Origin: JALZVT01 sp039029135
GTDB lineage: Bacteria > Pseudomonadota > Gammaproteobacteria > Pseudomonadales > Azotimanducaceae
Assembly: GCA_039029135.1 (NCBI GenBank)
Contig: JBCCGT010000008.1
Span: forward strand, 62,001 to 126,000
Direction: 5' to 3'
DNA length: 64,000 bases
Below are positions 26,444-35,599 of this stretch, in pieces. The notes below the pieces were generated by a model, which ran no database searches, was not told the DNA's origin, and saw only the letters and a list, made by a program, of their open reading frames with translations. Every line of letters starts with the position of its first letter. Position 1 is the first letter of the stretch. Position numbers and translations under genes: made by a program.

Positions 26444-27346
26444 CTATTTGTTCGCTGCGTCTTTCGCCGGGCTAGCGGCGGCTTGCCCGTCGTCGGCGGC
26501 CGGCGCCTTGTGACCCTTGAGCACTGCCTGGATCTGCTTGCCGCCCTCGGGGTCGACCAGCATCCCGTGCGCGATCTGGTTGTGGGCGTGGCCGAGCTGT
26601 TGCAGCGACATCGCGGCCTGCAGCGCCTCCCACATCCCCTGTGCGTCCTGCATCTGATTGACGGACTGTTTTGCGAGCTTCAGACCCATCGCCGGCCGCG
26701 TCGCGATGTGCGCCGCCAGCTCGTTGGTGTGCTGGGTGAGCGCGTCGAGCGGCACGACGCGATTGACCATGCCCAGCGATTTCGCCTCTTCCGCCGTGAT
26801 CACCTCGCCCGTAAACAGCATCTCCTTCGCGCGGCGGACGCCGACCTCCCAGGGATGGGCGAAGTATTCGACACCGTTGACGCCGAAAGCCACCACGGGA
26901 TCGGTGAACTTGCTGTTGTCGGCGGCGACCACGATATCGCACGGCCACATCAGCATCAGTCCGCCGGCGATGACCCAGCCCTTCACCTCCGCGATCGTCG
27001 GTTTGGGGATGTTGCGCCAGCGCCAGCAGAAACCGAGAAAGAACTCCTGTTCCAGGCTCATGTGGCCTTCCATGCCGGGTTCCTTGAAACCCGACCAGGT
27101 GCCCGCCGGTTTGTAGCTGTCGAGATCGATGCCGCCGCCGGGTCCGTGGCCGCTGGAAAAGTCCGGGCCGTTGGCGCCGAGGATGATGACCTTCACGGTC
27201 TCGTCGTGCGCGGCGAGGTCGAAGGCGTCGTTCAGCTCGGCGAGCAGCTTGAGGCTCTGCGCGTTGCGCTTGTCCGGGCGATTCAGCGTGATGCGTGCGA
27301 TCCCATCGCCACTGTCATAGAGGATGTTGTCGAACTCTGTGCTCAT
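26444..27346 (-). CDS. crotonase-superfamily protein lacking both classical hydratase glutamates
   Basis: A 300-residue enoyl-CoA hydratase/isomerase fold protein (ITLNRPDKRNAQSLKLL, then VIILGANGPDFSSG for the oxyanion region, and VKGWVIAGGLMLMWPCDIVVA). In rat mitochondrial hydratase the two catalytic glutamates lie in GGGCE and QPE; here those positions are Met131 and Val151. It is therefore unlikely to be a standard hydratase and may be an isomerase, thioesterase or other crotonase. It is upstream of the double CoA-transferase and is read divergently from an LLM oxidoreductase. The C-terminus is alanine- and lysine-rich. Confidence 0.88.
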   Translation of the reverse strand: MSTEFDNILYDSGDGIARITLNRPDKRNAQSLKLLAELNDAFDLAAHDETVKVIILGANGPDFSSGHGPGGGIDLDSYKPAGTWSGFKEPGMEGHMSLEQEFFLGFCWRWRNIPKPTIAEVKGWVIAGGLMLMWPCDIVVAADNSKFTDPVVAFGVNGVEYFAHPWEVGVRRAKEMLFTGEVITAEEAKSLGMVNRVVPLDALTQHTNELAAHIATRPAMGLKLAKQSVNQMQDAQGMWEALQAAMSLQQLGHAHNQIAHGMLVDPEGGKQIQAVLKGHKAPAADDGQAAASPAKDAANK

Positions 27347-27431
27347 CGGACTGCTCCCTCCCCAGGTTCGCCGTGCGCTTGGCTGTCCACGTTCAATGTA
27401 CCATGCCGATATTGACCGGCGGAGCGTGTCG

Positions 27432-28265
27432 ATGCGCTATGGATTCGTGGTACCCAACAACTTCGGCGTCGAAGACCCTCGCGAGCTGGTGGCGCTGGCC
27501 TGCGAGGCAGAGTCGTTGGGGTTCGACTCGGTCTGGGTGAATCACCATGTGCTGAACGTCGGCTACGTGGCGGAACGCCTGGGCGATGCGCCCTATCACG
27601 ACGCGCTGATGACGCTCGCGTGGATCGGCGCCGCCACCGAGCGGGTCAAGGTAGGAACGAGCGTTCTCGTGATGCCCTATCTGCACCCGATGGTGCTCGC
27701 GAAAGAGCTCGCGACGCTCGATCACCTGACGCGTGGGCGGCTGGTGGTGGGCCTGGGTGTCGGCAGCAATCCCGGCGAACACGAGGCCTTGGGCCTCGTG
27801 CCCTATGCCAGCCGCGGCCGCTACAGCAACGAGTTCCTCGGCGTGCTGCGCGCGCTGTGGAGCGACGGTGCCGCAAGCTTCGATGGCGAGTTCTTTTCGT
27901 TTTCCGACTTGCAGGCCTCACCCAAACCAATGCAACGACCCGGTCCGCCGATCCTGGTCGGCGGCAATCGACCGCAGGCGCTCGCCAGGGCGGGCAGGTA
28001 CGCCGACGGCTGGCACGGCATGAGCCTGAAACCCGACAGCGTTCGCAAGCGCATCCCGGAGCTTGTGGCCGAGACCGCGGCGGCAGGGCGCGAACCCATG
28101 CGCGAGTTTCAGCTGCGCATGGACCTGCGCGCGGTAACGGCCGAGAGCGTGTCGGCCTACGCGGACGCGGGTATCACGGAGCTAGTGCTGTCGCTCGCGA
28201 GCGGCGACGTCGCGCGTCAGCAACAGTCCTTGCGTGACTTTGCGCGCGAGTTCATCGCGAGTTAG
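27432..28265 (+). CDS. luciferase-like (LLM class) flavin oxidoreductase
   Basis: A 277-residue TIM-barrel protein of the luciferase-like monooxygenase superfamily, in the style annotated as F420-dependent (TIGR03619-like). ATG 27432 is chosen because GGAG lies 7 bases upstream and it begins the beta-1 strand MRYGFVVPNN. Later landmarks are VKVGTSVLVMPYLHPMVLAKELATLDHLTRGRLVVGLGVG and PPILVGGN. The stop overlaps the stop of the convergent selenoprotein gene by two bases. The cofactor could be F420 or FMN; sequence alone does not decide. Confidence 0.87.
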   Translation: MRYGFVVPNNFGVEDPRELVALACEAESLGFDSVWVNHHVLNVGYVAERLGDAPYHDALMTLAWIGAATERVKVGTSVLVMPYLHPMVLAKELATLDHLTRGRLVVGLGVGSNPGEHEALGLVPYASRGRYSNEFLGVLRALWSDGAASFDGEFFSFSDLQASPKPMQRPGPPILVGGNRPQALARAGRYADGWHGMSLKPDSVRKRIPELVAETAAAGREPMREFQLRMDLRAVTAESVSAYADAGITELVLSLASGDVARQQQSLRDFAREFIAS

Positions 28266-29434
28266 TCGGCGGGCGTTTCCTTGGGAAACGTCCGATAGAT
28301 GTCGCGAATGCCCTTGATCCCCACCGGCAGGTAGGCGGCCAGCGCGACGGGTGCCAGCGGCCACGGCGCGAGCAGGAACAGCGCGATCCAGGCGAGCACG
28401 AAGCCCACCAGCCGCGGCAGCATGCGCGGCACCTTCGACATCGGGTTGCGGCCATCGGCCTGATAGGTGAACGCGCGGGGGCGCAGGAACCAGCCGTGCG
28501 CCATCAGCAAACAGGCGAAAAACGGAAACGGCACCCGCCTGCTGCCGCTCGAGTAGGTGTTGCTGTCCAGCGGCGCGTCTGCCGCGTCATCGGCAGCGGA
28601 CGCCGTCGCATCGAGCGCCGCGGACACCGCGGTCCATACCTCCTGCTCGGTCGGCCGTCCGCCCGCGCCGCCGCCGTTCTCGCGGGTCGGTATCGACCGC
28701 CAGCGATACAGCACGCGCTCGTCGCGGGTGAGCGCCAGCACGCCGGGCTGAAAGATGCCCTTGGGATGCTGGACGTCGAAGGGCGTCGACCGACTGAGAA
28801 ATTCTCCGACGGCAAACGTACGCAGCCGGAACCAGCCGCGCTCTTCGACGAGCGCGGCGATCTCGTGATGCGGATCGCCGACGCAGGAAAAGTTGAGCTC
28901 CCAGTCCTCCGCAGCCCGTTCGGCCAGCGCCTGGGGTTCGCTCGTGATGGCGTACACCTCGCCGCCGGAAGCGCGGACGGCGTCGACGATGTCGCTGTGC
29001 GCATAGCCTCGCAACTCGAGGCGGCAGGGGGGTCACCAGAAGCCGCGATAGAACAACAGCAGCACGAAGCGATGTTTTTCGAGCACGCCGCCGAGCCAGT
29101 CGCGCCGCGCGCCGGGCGGCGGATCGAGTTCGGCGACCTCGGCGCTGTCTGACGGTGCGCCCAGCCAGGTGGGATCGGCGTCGCCGCCGGTAAAGCTGAA
29201 GGTCTCGCGGCGACAGGTGCCAGCGCCGCATAGCACCAGCTCCAGCTCGGTGCCCGCGTCGACGCGTTCCGGCGGATTGACGATGCCGGTCACCGTAAAC
29301 GTCTCGCCGGGCTCTTCGCCGCCTACCTGTTCACCGCCTATCTGTTCACCGCCTACCTGACTATTGAAAGCGGTCAGGGCGGCGTCGACGGCGTCCTGCA
29401 GAGCGGTGGGAATGGTATCGAGCACGGTGGTCAT
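28262..29434 (-). CDS. predicted selenoprotein: peroxiredoxin-like (AhpC/TSA) protein with UxxC motif, in-frame TGA
   Basis: One 390-residue gene is interrupted by TGA at 29033-29035 (codon 134). The frame is identical and open on both sides, reading FVLLLFYRGFW-[TGA]-PPCRLELRGY. Homologous peroxiredoxin-like proteins have FYRGxWCPxCR here, so TGA sits at the catalytic cysteine and gives U134-P-P-C137. A perfect 6-bp hairpin with loop AGTTG lies 11-27 bases after the TGA, fitting bacterial SECIS rules. Downstream family blocks HPKGIFQPGVLAL and YRWRSIPTRENGGGAGGRPT confirm the downstream half belongs to the same protein. The C-terminus has a hydrophobic hairpin (about 345-375), suggesting membrane attachment. 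The likely role is thiol/selenol peroxide reduction. A nonsense mutation is the alternative. Confidence 0.85.
29006..29022 (-). promoter_or_regulatory. bacterial SECIS-like hairpin for Sec134
   Basis: On the minus strand, GCCTCG and CGAGGC pair perfectly around loop AGTTG. The loop begins 17 bases after the TGA codon, and its second base is G. Published bacterial SECIS descriptions call for a short apical loop with G in the first two positions, about 16-37 bases downstream, which this satisfies. Confidence 0.7.
29320..29360. repeat. 15-base in-frame tandem repeat
   Basis: The unit CGCCTACCTGTTCAC occurs at 29320-29334, then with one change at 29335-29349, and partially at 29350-29360. In the minus-strand selenoprotein gene it encodes a run of GGEQ-type pentapeptides (residues about 26-40) between the N-terminal helix and the peroxiredoxin domain. 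It is probably a length-variable linker. Confidence 0.85.
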
Positions 29435-29531
29435 GGCCGACAGTGTAACAGCAGCCCGACGCGCGGCGCCGGCGCCATCGCCGTGCGTCGGAGTTCGCTA
29501 GACTGGCGCCCATACCTTTAGCCTCGGCGGG

Positions 29532-30455
29532 ATGCGCATGAAAATCGGAATCAACGGTACGGGCCTGGTACAGCGGGCGTCGGTCGCTGCGATCACCGAG
29601 CACGCCCGCGAAGCGCAGCAGGCGGGCTTCGCGAGCTATTGGCTCGCGGAGCACCCGGTCGGTGGGTTCGATGCGTTGACGGTGCTGACGGCGGTCGGCG
29701 CAGCGGTGCCAGCGATCGAACTGGGAACCGCCGTGATCCCGACCTACCCGCGTCATCCGATGGCGCTGGCCGGCCAAACGCTGACATCGGGCGACGCGAT
29801 CGGGCGGCCCATCGCGCTCGGGATCGGTCTGTCGCACGAGGTCATGATGGCGCAGCTCGGCATCGGCTTCGACAAACCCATCCGCCACCTGCGCGAATAC
29901 CTGTCGATACTGATGCCGCTGCTGCGCGAGGGGCGCGTGAGCTACACCGGCGAGACGCTGTCCTGCGAGGCCACCCTCTTCAAGGCGCCGGACGCGCCGC
30001 CGCCGGTGGTCGTCGCGGCGCTCGGGCCGCAGGCGCTGGGCGTGGCCGGCCGGCTGGCCGACGGCACCACGCTCGCCTGGGTCGGACCGCGCACGGTGCG
30101 CGATCACATCGCGCCGCGGATTGGGGCCGCGGCGGAGGCGGCGGGCCGCGACGCCCCGCGCATCATCGCGACGTTGCCGGTTTGCGTCACAGCGAACGAA
30201 GCGCCCTTGCGGCAGCGCATCGGCGAGACGCTGACCATGTATGCGAATCTGCCGTCCTATCGCGCGATGTTCGAACGCGAAGGCGTCGCCGGACCGGCGG
30301 ATCTGGCCATCGTGGGTTCTGCGTCCCACGTGCGGGAACAAATCGAACGGCTGGCAGCGGCCGGCGTGACCGACTTCGCGGCCTCGGAGTACGTGACCAA
30401 CGCCGACGAGCGTGCCGCGACGCGCGAGCTGCTGACAAACCTCGCGGGCGGCTGA
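29532..30455 (+). CDS. luciferase-like (LLM class) oxidoreductase, TIGR03564-like
   Basis: A 307-residue TIM-barrel flavin/F420-type oxidoreductase. Typical blocks are MKIGINGTG, FASYWLAEHPVGGFDALTVL, IELGTAVIPTYPRHPMALAGQ, ALGIGLSHEVMM and PVVVAALGPQALGVAGRLADG. ATG 29532 and ATG 29538 are both possible starts. A TTG-started acetyltransferase follows after 4 bases, suggesting one transcript. It is divergent from the selenoprotein gene. The substrate is unknown. Confidence 0.87.
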   Translation: MRMKIGINGTGLVQRASVAAITEHAREAQQAGFASYWLAEHPVGGFDALTVLTAVGAAVPAIELGTAVIPTYPRHPMALAGQTLTSGDAIGRPIALGIGLSHEVMMAQLGIGFDKPIRHLREYLSILMPLLREGRVSYTGETLSCEATLFKAPDAPPPVVVAALGPQALGVAGRLADGTTLAWVGPRTVRDHIAPRIGAAAEAAGRDAPRIIATLPVCVTANEAPLRQRIGETLTMYANLPSYRAMFEREGVAGPADLAIVGSASHVREQIERLAAAGVTDFAASEYVTNADERAATRELLTNLAGG

Positions 30456-30459
30456 CGCG

Positions 30460-30990
30460 TTGGAAACCGAATCGACCGACGCGGCTTTGGTCAGGCTCGC
30501 GCGGCCGGCTGAACTTGCGACGCTGCGGGAGATCGAGCGCAGCGCCGGTCGGATGTTTGCCGACGTCGGCATGGCCGCGGTCGCGGCAGACGAGCCGCTG
30601 TCGCTCGCGGTGCTCAGTGACTACTGCGCGGACGAGCGCCTGTGGGTGGCGATCGACGACGCCGACGTTGCCGTCGCCTACCTCGCGCTCGAACTCGTCG
30701 ATAGATGCGCCCACATCGAGCAGGTGTCCGTGCACGCAGACCACGCGGGTCGCGGCCTGGGACGCACGCTCGTGCAGCGCGTCCTGGGCTGGGCCGAAGA
30801 GCGCGGTCTGCCCGCCGTGACCCTGACCACCTTCCGCGACGTGCCCTGGAATCGGCCGTACTACGAACGCCTGGGATTTCGCGTTCTGCCCCACGCCGAG
30901 TGGTCGCCCGGCCTCGTCCGCATTCGTGAGGAAGAGGGTCGGCTCGGACTCGATGCCTGGCCGCGAGTCTGCATGCGACTCGATCTCTAG
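30460..30990 (+). CDS. GNAT-family N-acetyltransferase
   Basis: A 176-residue acetyltransferase with a TTG start immediately after the LLM gene. The acetyl-CoA-binding block is VSVHADHAGRGLGRTLVQRVLGWAEERGLP (about 88-117), followed by VTLTTFRDVPWNRPYYERLGFRVLP, the usual beta-5/beta-7 region. The acceptor (small molecule or protein) is not predictable. Close spacing to the LLM gene implies coupling. Confidence 0.87.
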   Translation: METESTDAALVRLARPAELATLREIERSAGRMFADVGMAAVAADEPLSLAVLSDYCADERLWVAIDDADVAVAYLALELVDRCAHIEQVSVHADHAGRGLGRTLVQRVLGWAEERGLPAVTLTTFRDVPWNRPYYERLGFRVLPHAEWSPGLVRIREEEGRLGLDAWPRVCMRLDL

Positions 30991-31106
30991 CGATCGCTCT
31001 TTGTTTCCCTGCGCCTCGCCTCGTTCGCAACCCGTGGCGCTCGCTTGACCCTGCGCGACGCCTTACGTCAACCTGATCGACACCAGTCCGCGCAGGAGAG
31101 AGCGTC

Positions 31107-32654
31107 GTGTATCCAGGCCAGTATGCAGCCAAGCACCCGGAGCGAGCCGCCGTCATCATGGCGTCCACGGGCGAGACCATCACCTATGCGGATTTTGAGG
31201 CACACGCGAATCGCCTGGCCCACCTGCTGCGCGATCGCGGGCTGAAGCGCCTGGATCACTACGCGATCTTCATGGAGAACAACGCGCGCTATCTCGAGTG
31301 CTGCAGCGCGGGCGAGCGCAGCGGCCTGTACTACACCTGCGTCAACTCCTATCTCAAGGCGGACGAGCTCGCCTACATCCTCAACAACAGCGAATCGCAG
31401 CTGTTGATCACGTCGGTCGAACGGCTTGAGGTCGCGCGCGAGGCGCTGGCGAGCGCGCCCCGCGTTGCGCTGTGTCTAGTGGTGGGTGGCGAGGACGACG
31501 GCGAGACGATGCGCGCCTTCGAAACGGCCGTGGCGGGCTTCTCGCCCGAGCCGCTCGCCGACGAGGCGCTGGGCACGTCCATGCTGTATTCGTCCGGCAC
31601 CACCGGTCAGCCCAAGGGCATCCTGCGGCCGCTGCCCGAGAGCCCGCCCCACGAGCCGCTGCCGCTGTTTTCATTTCTGCGGGACCTTTGGCGCTATCGC
31701 GAGGACATGATCTATCTGTCACCGGCGCCGCTGTATCACTCGGCGCCGCAGGCGGCCGTGGGTCTCACGCTCGCCATCGGCGGCACCGTCGTCGTCATGG
31801 AGCGCTTCGACCCGGAGCGCTATCTCGAACTCGTCCGCCAGTACGGGGTGACCCACAGCCAGCTTGTCCCGACCATGTTCTCGCGCATGCTCAAGCTGCC
31901 GGAAGAGGTTCGTGCGTCGGCCGATCTGTCCTCGCTCGAGGTGGCAGTGCACGCGGCGGCACCCTGTCCGGTGCCGGTCAAGGAGGCCATGATCGACTGG
32001 TGGGGACCGATCATTCACGAATACTACGGCGCGACCGAGGGACTGGGTTTCGCCGCGCTGGACTCGCACGAGTGGCTCGCGAACAAGGGCAGCGTCGGCA
32101 AGGTGATCATGGGCGAGCTGCACGTGCTCGACGAGGCCGGCGCCGAGGTCGCGGAAGGCGAGGTCGGCGAGCTGTGGTTCAAGCGCGCGTCGGAGTTCAG
32201 CTACTTCAACAACGCCGACAAGACGCGCGAGTCGACCTCCGATGACGGCAGCATGAGCACGGTCGGGGACGTGGGCTACGTGAAGGACGGTTTTCTCTAT
32301 CTCACGGATCGCTCGACCTTCATGATCATCTCCGGCGGCGTGAACATATACCCGCAGGAGACCGAGAATCTGCTGATCTCGCACCCGAAGGTGCTGGACG
32401 CGGCGGTGTTTGGCGTGCCGAACGAGGATCTGGGCGAAGAGGTCAAGGCCGTCGTGCAGGCGCTGCCCGGCGTCGAGCCGGGACCCGATCTGGCGGCGGA
32501 GCTGATTGCCTACTGTCAGGAGAACCTGTCGCGGCAAAAGTGTCCGCGCTCAATCGACTTCGAAGACGAGCTCCCGCGCCTGCCGACCGGCAAGCTCTAC
32601 AAGCGCCTGCTGAAGGATCGCTACTGGGCGGAACATGGCAACCGGATTCTGTAG
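31107..32654 (+). CDS. AMP-forming acyl-CoA synthetase
   Basis: A 515-residue ANL-superfamily ligase that activates a carboxylic acid to its acyl-CoA through an acyl-AMP. The GTG start is preceded by AGGAGAG. Motifs are YSSGTTGQPKG (P-loop, about 157-167), HEYYGATEG (A5), VGDVGYVKDGFLYLTDRS (A7-A8) and PTGKLYKRLLK with the catalytic lysine near residue 500. It lies alone between an acetyltransferase and the uronate genes. It may supply substrates for the CoA-transferase, crotonase and acyl-CoA dehydrogenase enzymes elsewhere in the window. Confidence 0.92.
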   Translation: MYPGQYAAKHPERAAVIMASTGETITYADFEAHANRLAHLLRDRGLKRLDHYAIFMENNARYLECCSAGERSGLYYTCVNSYLKADELAYILNNSESQLLITSVERLEVAREALASAPRVALCLVVGGEDDGETMRAFETAVAGFSPEPLADEALGTSMLYSSGTTGQPKGILRPLPESPPHEPLPLFSFLRDLWRYREDMIYLSPAPLYHSAPQAAVGLTLAIGGTVVVMERFDPERYLELVRQYGVTHSQLVPTMFSRMLKLPEEVRASADLSSLEVAVHAAAPCPVPVKEAMIDWWGPIIHEYYGATEGLGFAALDSHEWLANKGSVGKVIMGELHVLDEAGAEVAEGEVGELWFKRASEFSYFNNADKTRESTSDDGSMSTVGDVGYVKDGFLYLTDRSTFMIISGGVNIYPQETENLLISHPKVLDAAVFGVPNEDLGEEVKAVVQALPGVEPGPDLAAELIAYCQENLSRQKCPRSIDFEDELPRLPTGKLYKRLLKDRYWAEHGNRIL

Positions 32655-32711
32655 CCCGCGGCGGCGACGGCCCCTGTTGATCGACCGCGAACCGACGCGC
32701 GGCTAGTCCAG

Positions 32712-34109
32712 ATGAATCACCCGGATCGTCTGCTGCCCAGCGAGCCGCACCTGCGCTCGATCGCGCGCACGCTCTATGAATGCGTCGCGAACGCGCCCAT
32801 CGTCAGCCCGCACGGCCACACCGACGCGCGCTGGTTTGCCGCGGACGAGCCCTTCCCGAATCCGACCGAGCTGTTTATCACGCCCGATCACTATGTGTTC
32901 CGTATGCTCTACAGCCAGGGCGTGCCGCTCGGTGAGCTGGGCATTCCAGACGCCCGGGGTGAGCGTGGCGACGCCGCGCCCGAGGCGGTGTGGCGGCTGT
33001 TCGCGCAGCACTATCGGCTGTTTCGCGGCACGCCGAGTCGCATGTGGCTCGACCAGGTGTTCGCCGAGGTCTTCGGACTCGACGCACCGCTGACGCCGGC
33101 GAACGCCGATCGCTACTACGCGGACATCGACGCCGCGCTGCGCACGCCTGCGTTTCGTCCCCGCGCGCTGTTCGACCGCTTCAACATCGAGGTGCTCGCG
33201 ACGACCGAATCGCCGCTCGATGCGCTCGACGATCACGCGCGGATACGCGCGAGCGACTGGCAGGGCCGGGTCATCACGACCTTCAGGCCCGATCCTGTGC
33301 TCGACCCCGAGTTCGAGGGCTTCGCGGCCAACGTCGTCGCCCTGGGCGAGCGCTACGGCGAAGACACCAGCGCGTTCCCCGGCTATCTGCGCGCGCTGCG
33401 GCGCGCACGGCAGGTGTTCATCGACCACGGCGCGACCGCGACCGATCACGGCCACCCGAGCGCGCGCACGGAGCTGCTCGGCGACGTCGAAGCCGCCGCG
33501 CTCTTCCAAACCGTATTGGGCGCGCCCACGGCCGCGGAGGCAGAGCGCTTCCGCGCCCACATGCTGACCGAGATGGCGCGCATGAGCCTCGACGACGGGC
33601 TGGTCATGCAACTGCATCCGGGCTCGCGGCGCAACCACAACGCCTGGCTGTTCGAACGCTTCGGTCGCGACAAGGGGGCGGACATCCCCGGCGCCACGGA
33701 CTACGTCGACGCCCTGCGACCGCTGCTGTCCGCGTACGGCAACGAGCCCGACTTCACGCTCATCGTTTTTACGCTGGACGAGACCAGCTACAGCCGCGAA
33801 CTGGCGCCGCTGGCCGGACATTATCCCTGCCTGAAGCTGGGACCCGCGTGGTGGTTTCACGACTCGCCCGAGGGCATGCGCCGTTTTCGCGAACAGACGA
33901 CCGAGACGGCGGGTTTCTACAACACGGTGGGCTTCAACGACGACACGCGCGCGTTTTTGTCGATTCCCGCGCGTCACGACATGGCACGGCGCATCGACTG
34001 CGGCTTCCTCGCAAGGCTGGTCGCGGAGCATCGCCTGACCGAGTCGGAGGCGGCGGAGGTGGCTGCCGATCTCGCGGGTCCGCTGGCCAGGGCGGCCTAT
34101 CGACTGTGA
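32712..34109 (+). CDS. uxaC: uronate (glucuronate/galacturonate) isomerase
   Basis: A 465-residue metal-dependent amidohydrolase-fold isomerase that converts glucuronate to fructuronate or galacturonate to tagaturonate, the first intracellular step of uronate breakdown. Family features are the N-terminal metal site SPHGHTDARWF (about 32-42), NPTELFITPDHYVFRMLYSQGV, VMQLHPGSRRNHN and KLGPAWWFHDSPEGMRRFREQTTETAG. Length matches the family. It is followed by uxuB and a sugar symporter on the same strand, which strengthens the call. Confidence 0.92.
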   Translation: MNHPDRLLPSEPHLRSIARTLYECVANAPIVSPHGHTDARWFAADEPFPNPTELFITPDHYVFRMLYSQGVPLGELGIPDARGERGDAAPEAVWRLFAQHYRLFRGTPSRMWLDQVFAEVFGLDAPLTPANADRYYADIDAALRTPAFRPRALFDRFNIEVLATTESPLDALDDHARIRASDWQGRVITTFRPDPVLDPEFEGFAANVVALGERYGEDTSAFPGYLRALRRARQVFIDHGATATDHGHPSARTELLGDVEAAALFQTVLGAPTAAEAERFRAHMLTEMARMSLDDGLVMQLHPGSRRNHNAWLFERFGRDKGADIPGATDYVDALRPLLSAYGNEPDFTLIVFTLDETSYSRELAPLAGHYPCLKLGPAWWFHDSPEGMRRFREQTTETAGFYNTVGFNDDTRAFLSIPARHDMARRIDCGFLARLVAEHRLTESEAAEVAADLAGPLARAAYRL

Positions 34110-34137
34110 CCGCCGTGCCGCAATTTCCCGCTCGCTG

Positions 34138-35586
34138 ATGGGACTCGAACGGCCCCGACTGTCTAGCGCGATGCTGCCCGATCTGGCGCGGGCGCCGGGC
34201 TACGCTCGCGACGCTGCGGGTGTCGGTCAGGTGCACATCGGTCTGGGCGCCTTCCATCGCGCCCATCAGGCGCTCTATACCGACGAAGCTCTGCGGCTCG
34301 TGGGCGGCGACTGGCGCATCGTCGGCGCTAGTCTGCGCAGTGCTGCGGCCGCGCGCGAGCTCGCGGCCCAGGATGACCTGTACACGCTGATCGAGCGTGG
34401 TCCGGGCGCAGGGCCGCCTCGGGTCGTCGGCGCGCTCGCTGGCGCGCTCGATGCAACCGAAGCGGACGGCTACCGCCACCTGCTCGCCCGCTGCGCGGAC
34501 CCCGCCGTCAAGATCATCACCATCACGGTCACCGAGAAGGGCTACTGTCAGCGGGCGGGCGAGCTCGATAGAACGCACACAGACGTCGTCCACGATCTGC
34601 GCGCAGACGCGCGCCGTCGCAGCCTGCCGGGCGTGCTCGTCGCCGGACTGGCCGCCCGGCGGGCGGCGGACGCGGGACCGATTACCGTGCTGAGCTGCGA
34701 CAACCTGAGCGGCAACGGCACTGTGACGGCTGCGGTGGTGGATCAGTTCGCGGCCCGCGCTGAGCCCGGGCTCGCCGCCTGGATCGCAGCCAACGTCGCG
34801 TTTCCGAGCACGATGGTCGACCGTATTGTCCCTGCGCTGGACGCCGCCGATCGTGACGCGCTCGGCGAAACGCTCGGCTATCGCGATGCGGCCGCGGTGA
34901 TCTGCGAGCCGTTTCGGCAATGGGTGATCGAGGATCGATTCGCCGCCCAGCGCCCGGACTGGGGCGCGGCCGGCGCCCTGTTCGTTGCGGATGTCGCGCC
35001 CTTCGAGGCCGCGAAGCTGCGCCTGCTGAACGGGGCGCATTCGGCCGCGGCCTATCTGGGCCGGGTCCTGGACCTGGGTTTCGTCCACGAGGTCATGGCA
35101 GACGACGACTGCCGCGCCTGGCTCCAGTGCCTGCTGCGCGAGGACGTGGTACCCGGCGTGATCGCGCCCGCGGGCTTCGACGTCGCGGCCTACGTCGCGG
35201 CGGTGCTGCGGCGGTTCGCGAATCCCGAGATTCCCTACACGACGCTGCAGGTCGCGACCGACGGCAGCCAGAAACTGCGCGAGCGCTGGGTGCCAGCCAT
35301 CGTCGATCGGCTGCGCGCCGGTCATGTGCCCGCGCAGCTCGCCGCGGCCGTGGCGCTCTGGGTCGCGCATCTCGATGACCCCGCGCCCGATCCCCGCGGC
35401 GACGCGCTCGGACGGATTGCCGGGCGGCAGCCTGTTGAGCAGGTGGCGATGCTGTTCGACTTGCCTACTTTTTCTGCTCTCGCGGATGCCCCGCGCGAGG
35501 ACGCCGTGTCGTTTCGCGACGCCGTGCTGGTCGCGTTGCAGACGCTGCGCTCGGCCGGCCCGCGCGGCCTGATCGCCGCCCCATAG
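34138..35586 (+). CDS. uxuB: fructuronate/tagaturonate reductase (mannitol dehydrogenase family)
   Basis: A 482-residue polyol-specific long-chain dehydrogenase that reduces fructuronate to mannonate with NADH. Evidence is the N-terminal cofactor strand VHIGLGAFHRAHQALYTDEAL (about 32-52), the mid block TVLSCDNLSGNG and FPSTMVDRIVPA, and the catalytic-region LRLLNGAHSAAAYLG with conserved Lys just before it (EAAKLRLLNG). It lies 28 bases after uxaC and 13 before the GPH symporter. Whether it prefers fructuronate or tagaturonate cannot be decided here. Confidence 0.88.
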   Translation: MGLERPRLSSAMLPDLARAPGYARDAAGVGQVHIGLGAFHRAHQALYTDEALRLVGGDWRIVGASLRSAAAARELAAQDDLYTLIERGPGAGPPRVVGALAGALDATEADGYRHLLARCADPAVKIITITVTEKGYCQRAGELDRTHTDVVHDLRADARRRSLPGVLVAGLAARRAADAGPITVLSCDNLSGNGTVTAAVVDQFAARAEPGLAAWIAANVAFPSTMVDRIVPALDAADRDALGETLGYRDAAAVICEPFRQWVIEDRFAAQRPDWGAAGALFVADVAPFEAAKLRLLNGAHSAAAYLGRVLDLGFVHEVMADDDCRAWLQCLLREDVVPGVIAPAGFDVAAYVAAVLRRFANPEIPYTTLQVATDGSQKLRERWVPAIVDRLRAGHVPAQLAAAVALWVAHLDDPAPDPRGDALGRIAGRQPVEQVAMLFDLPTFSALADAPREDAVSFRDAVLVALQTLRSAGPRGLIAAP

Positions 35587-35599
35587 ACGGAGCAGGATC

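Noticed and set aside
28262..29014. Treating the downstream half of the peroxiredoxin-like gene as an independent gene starting at TTG 29014
   Set aside because: The frame is the same as the upstream half, the split falls exactly at the redox cysteine, and neither half is a complete domain. One TGA-containing gene explains the data better.
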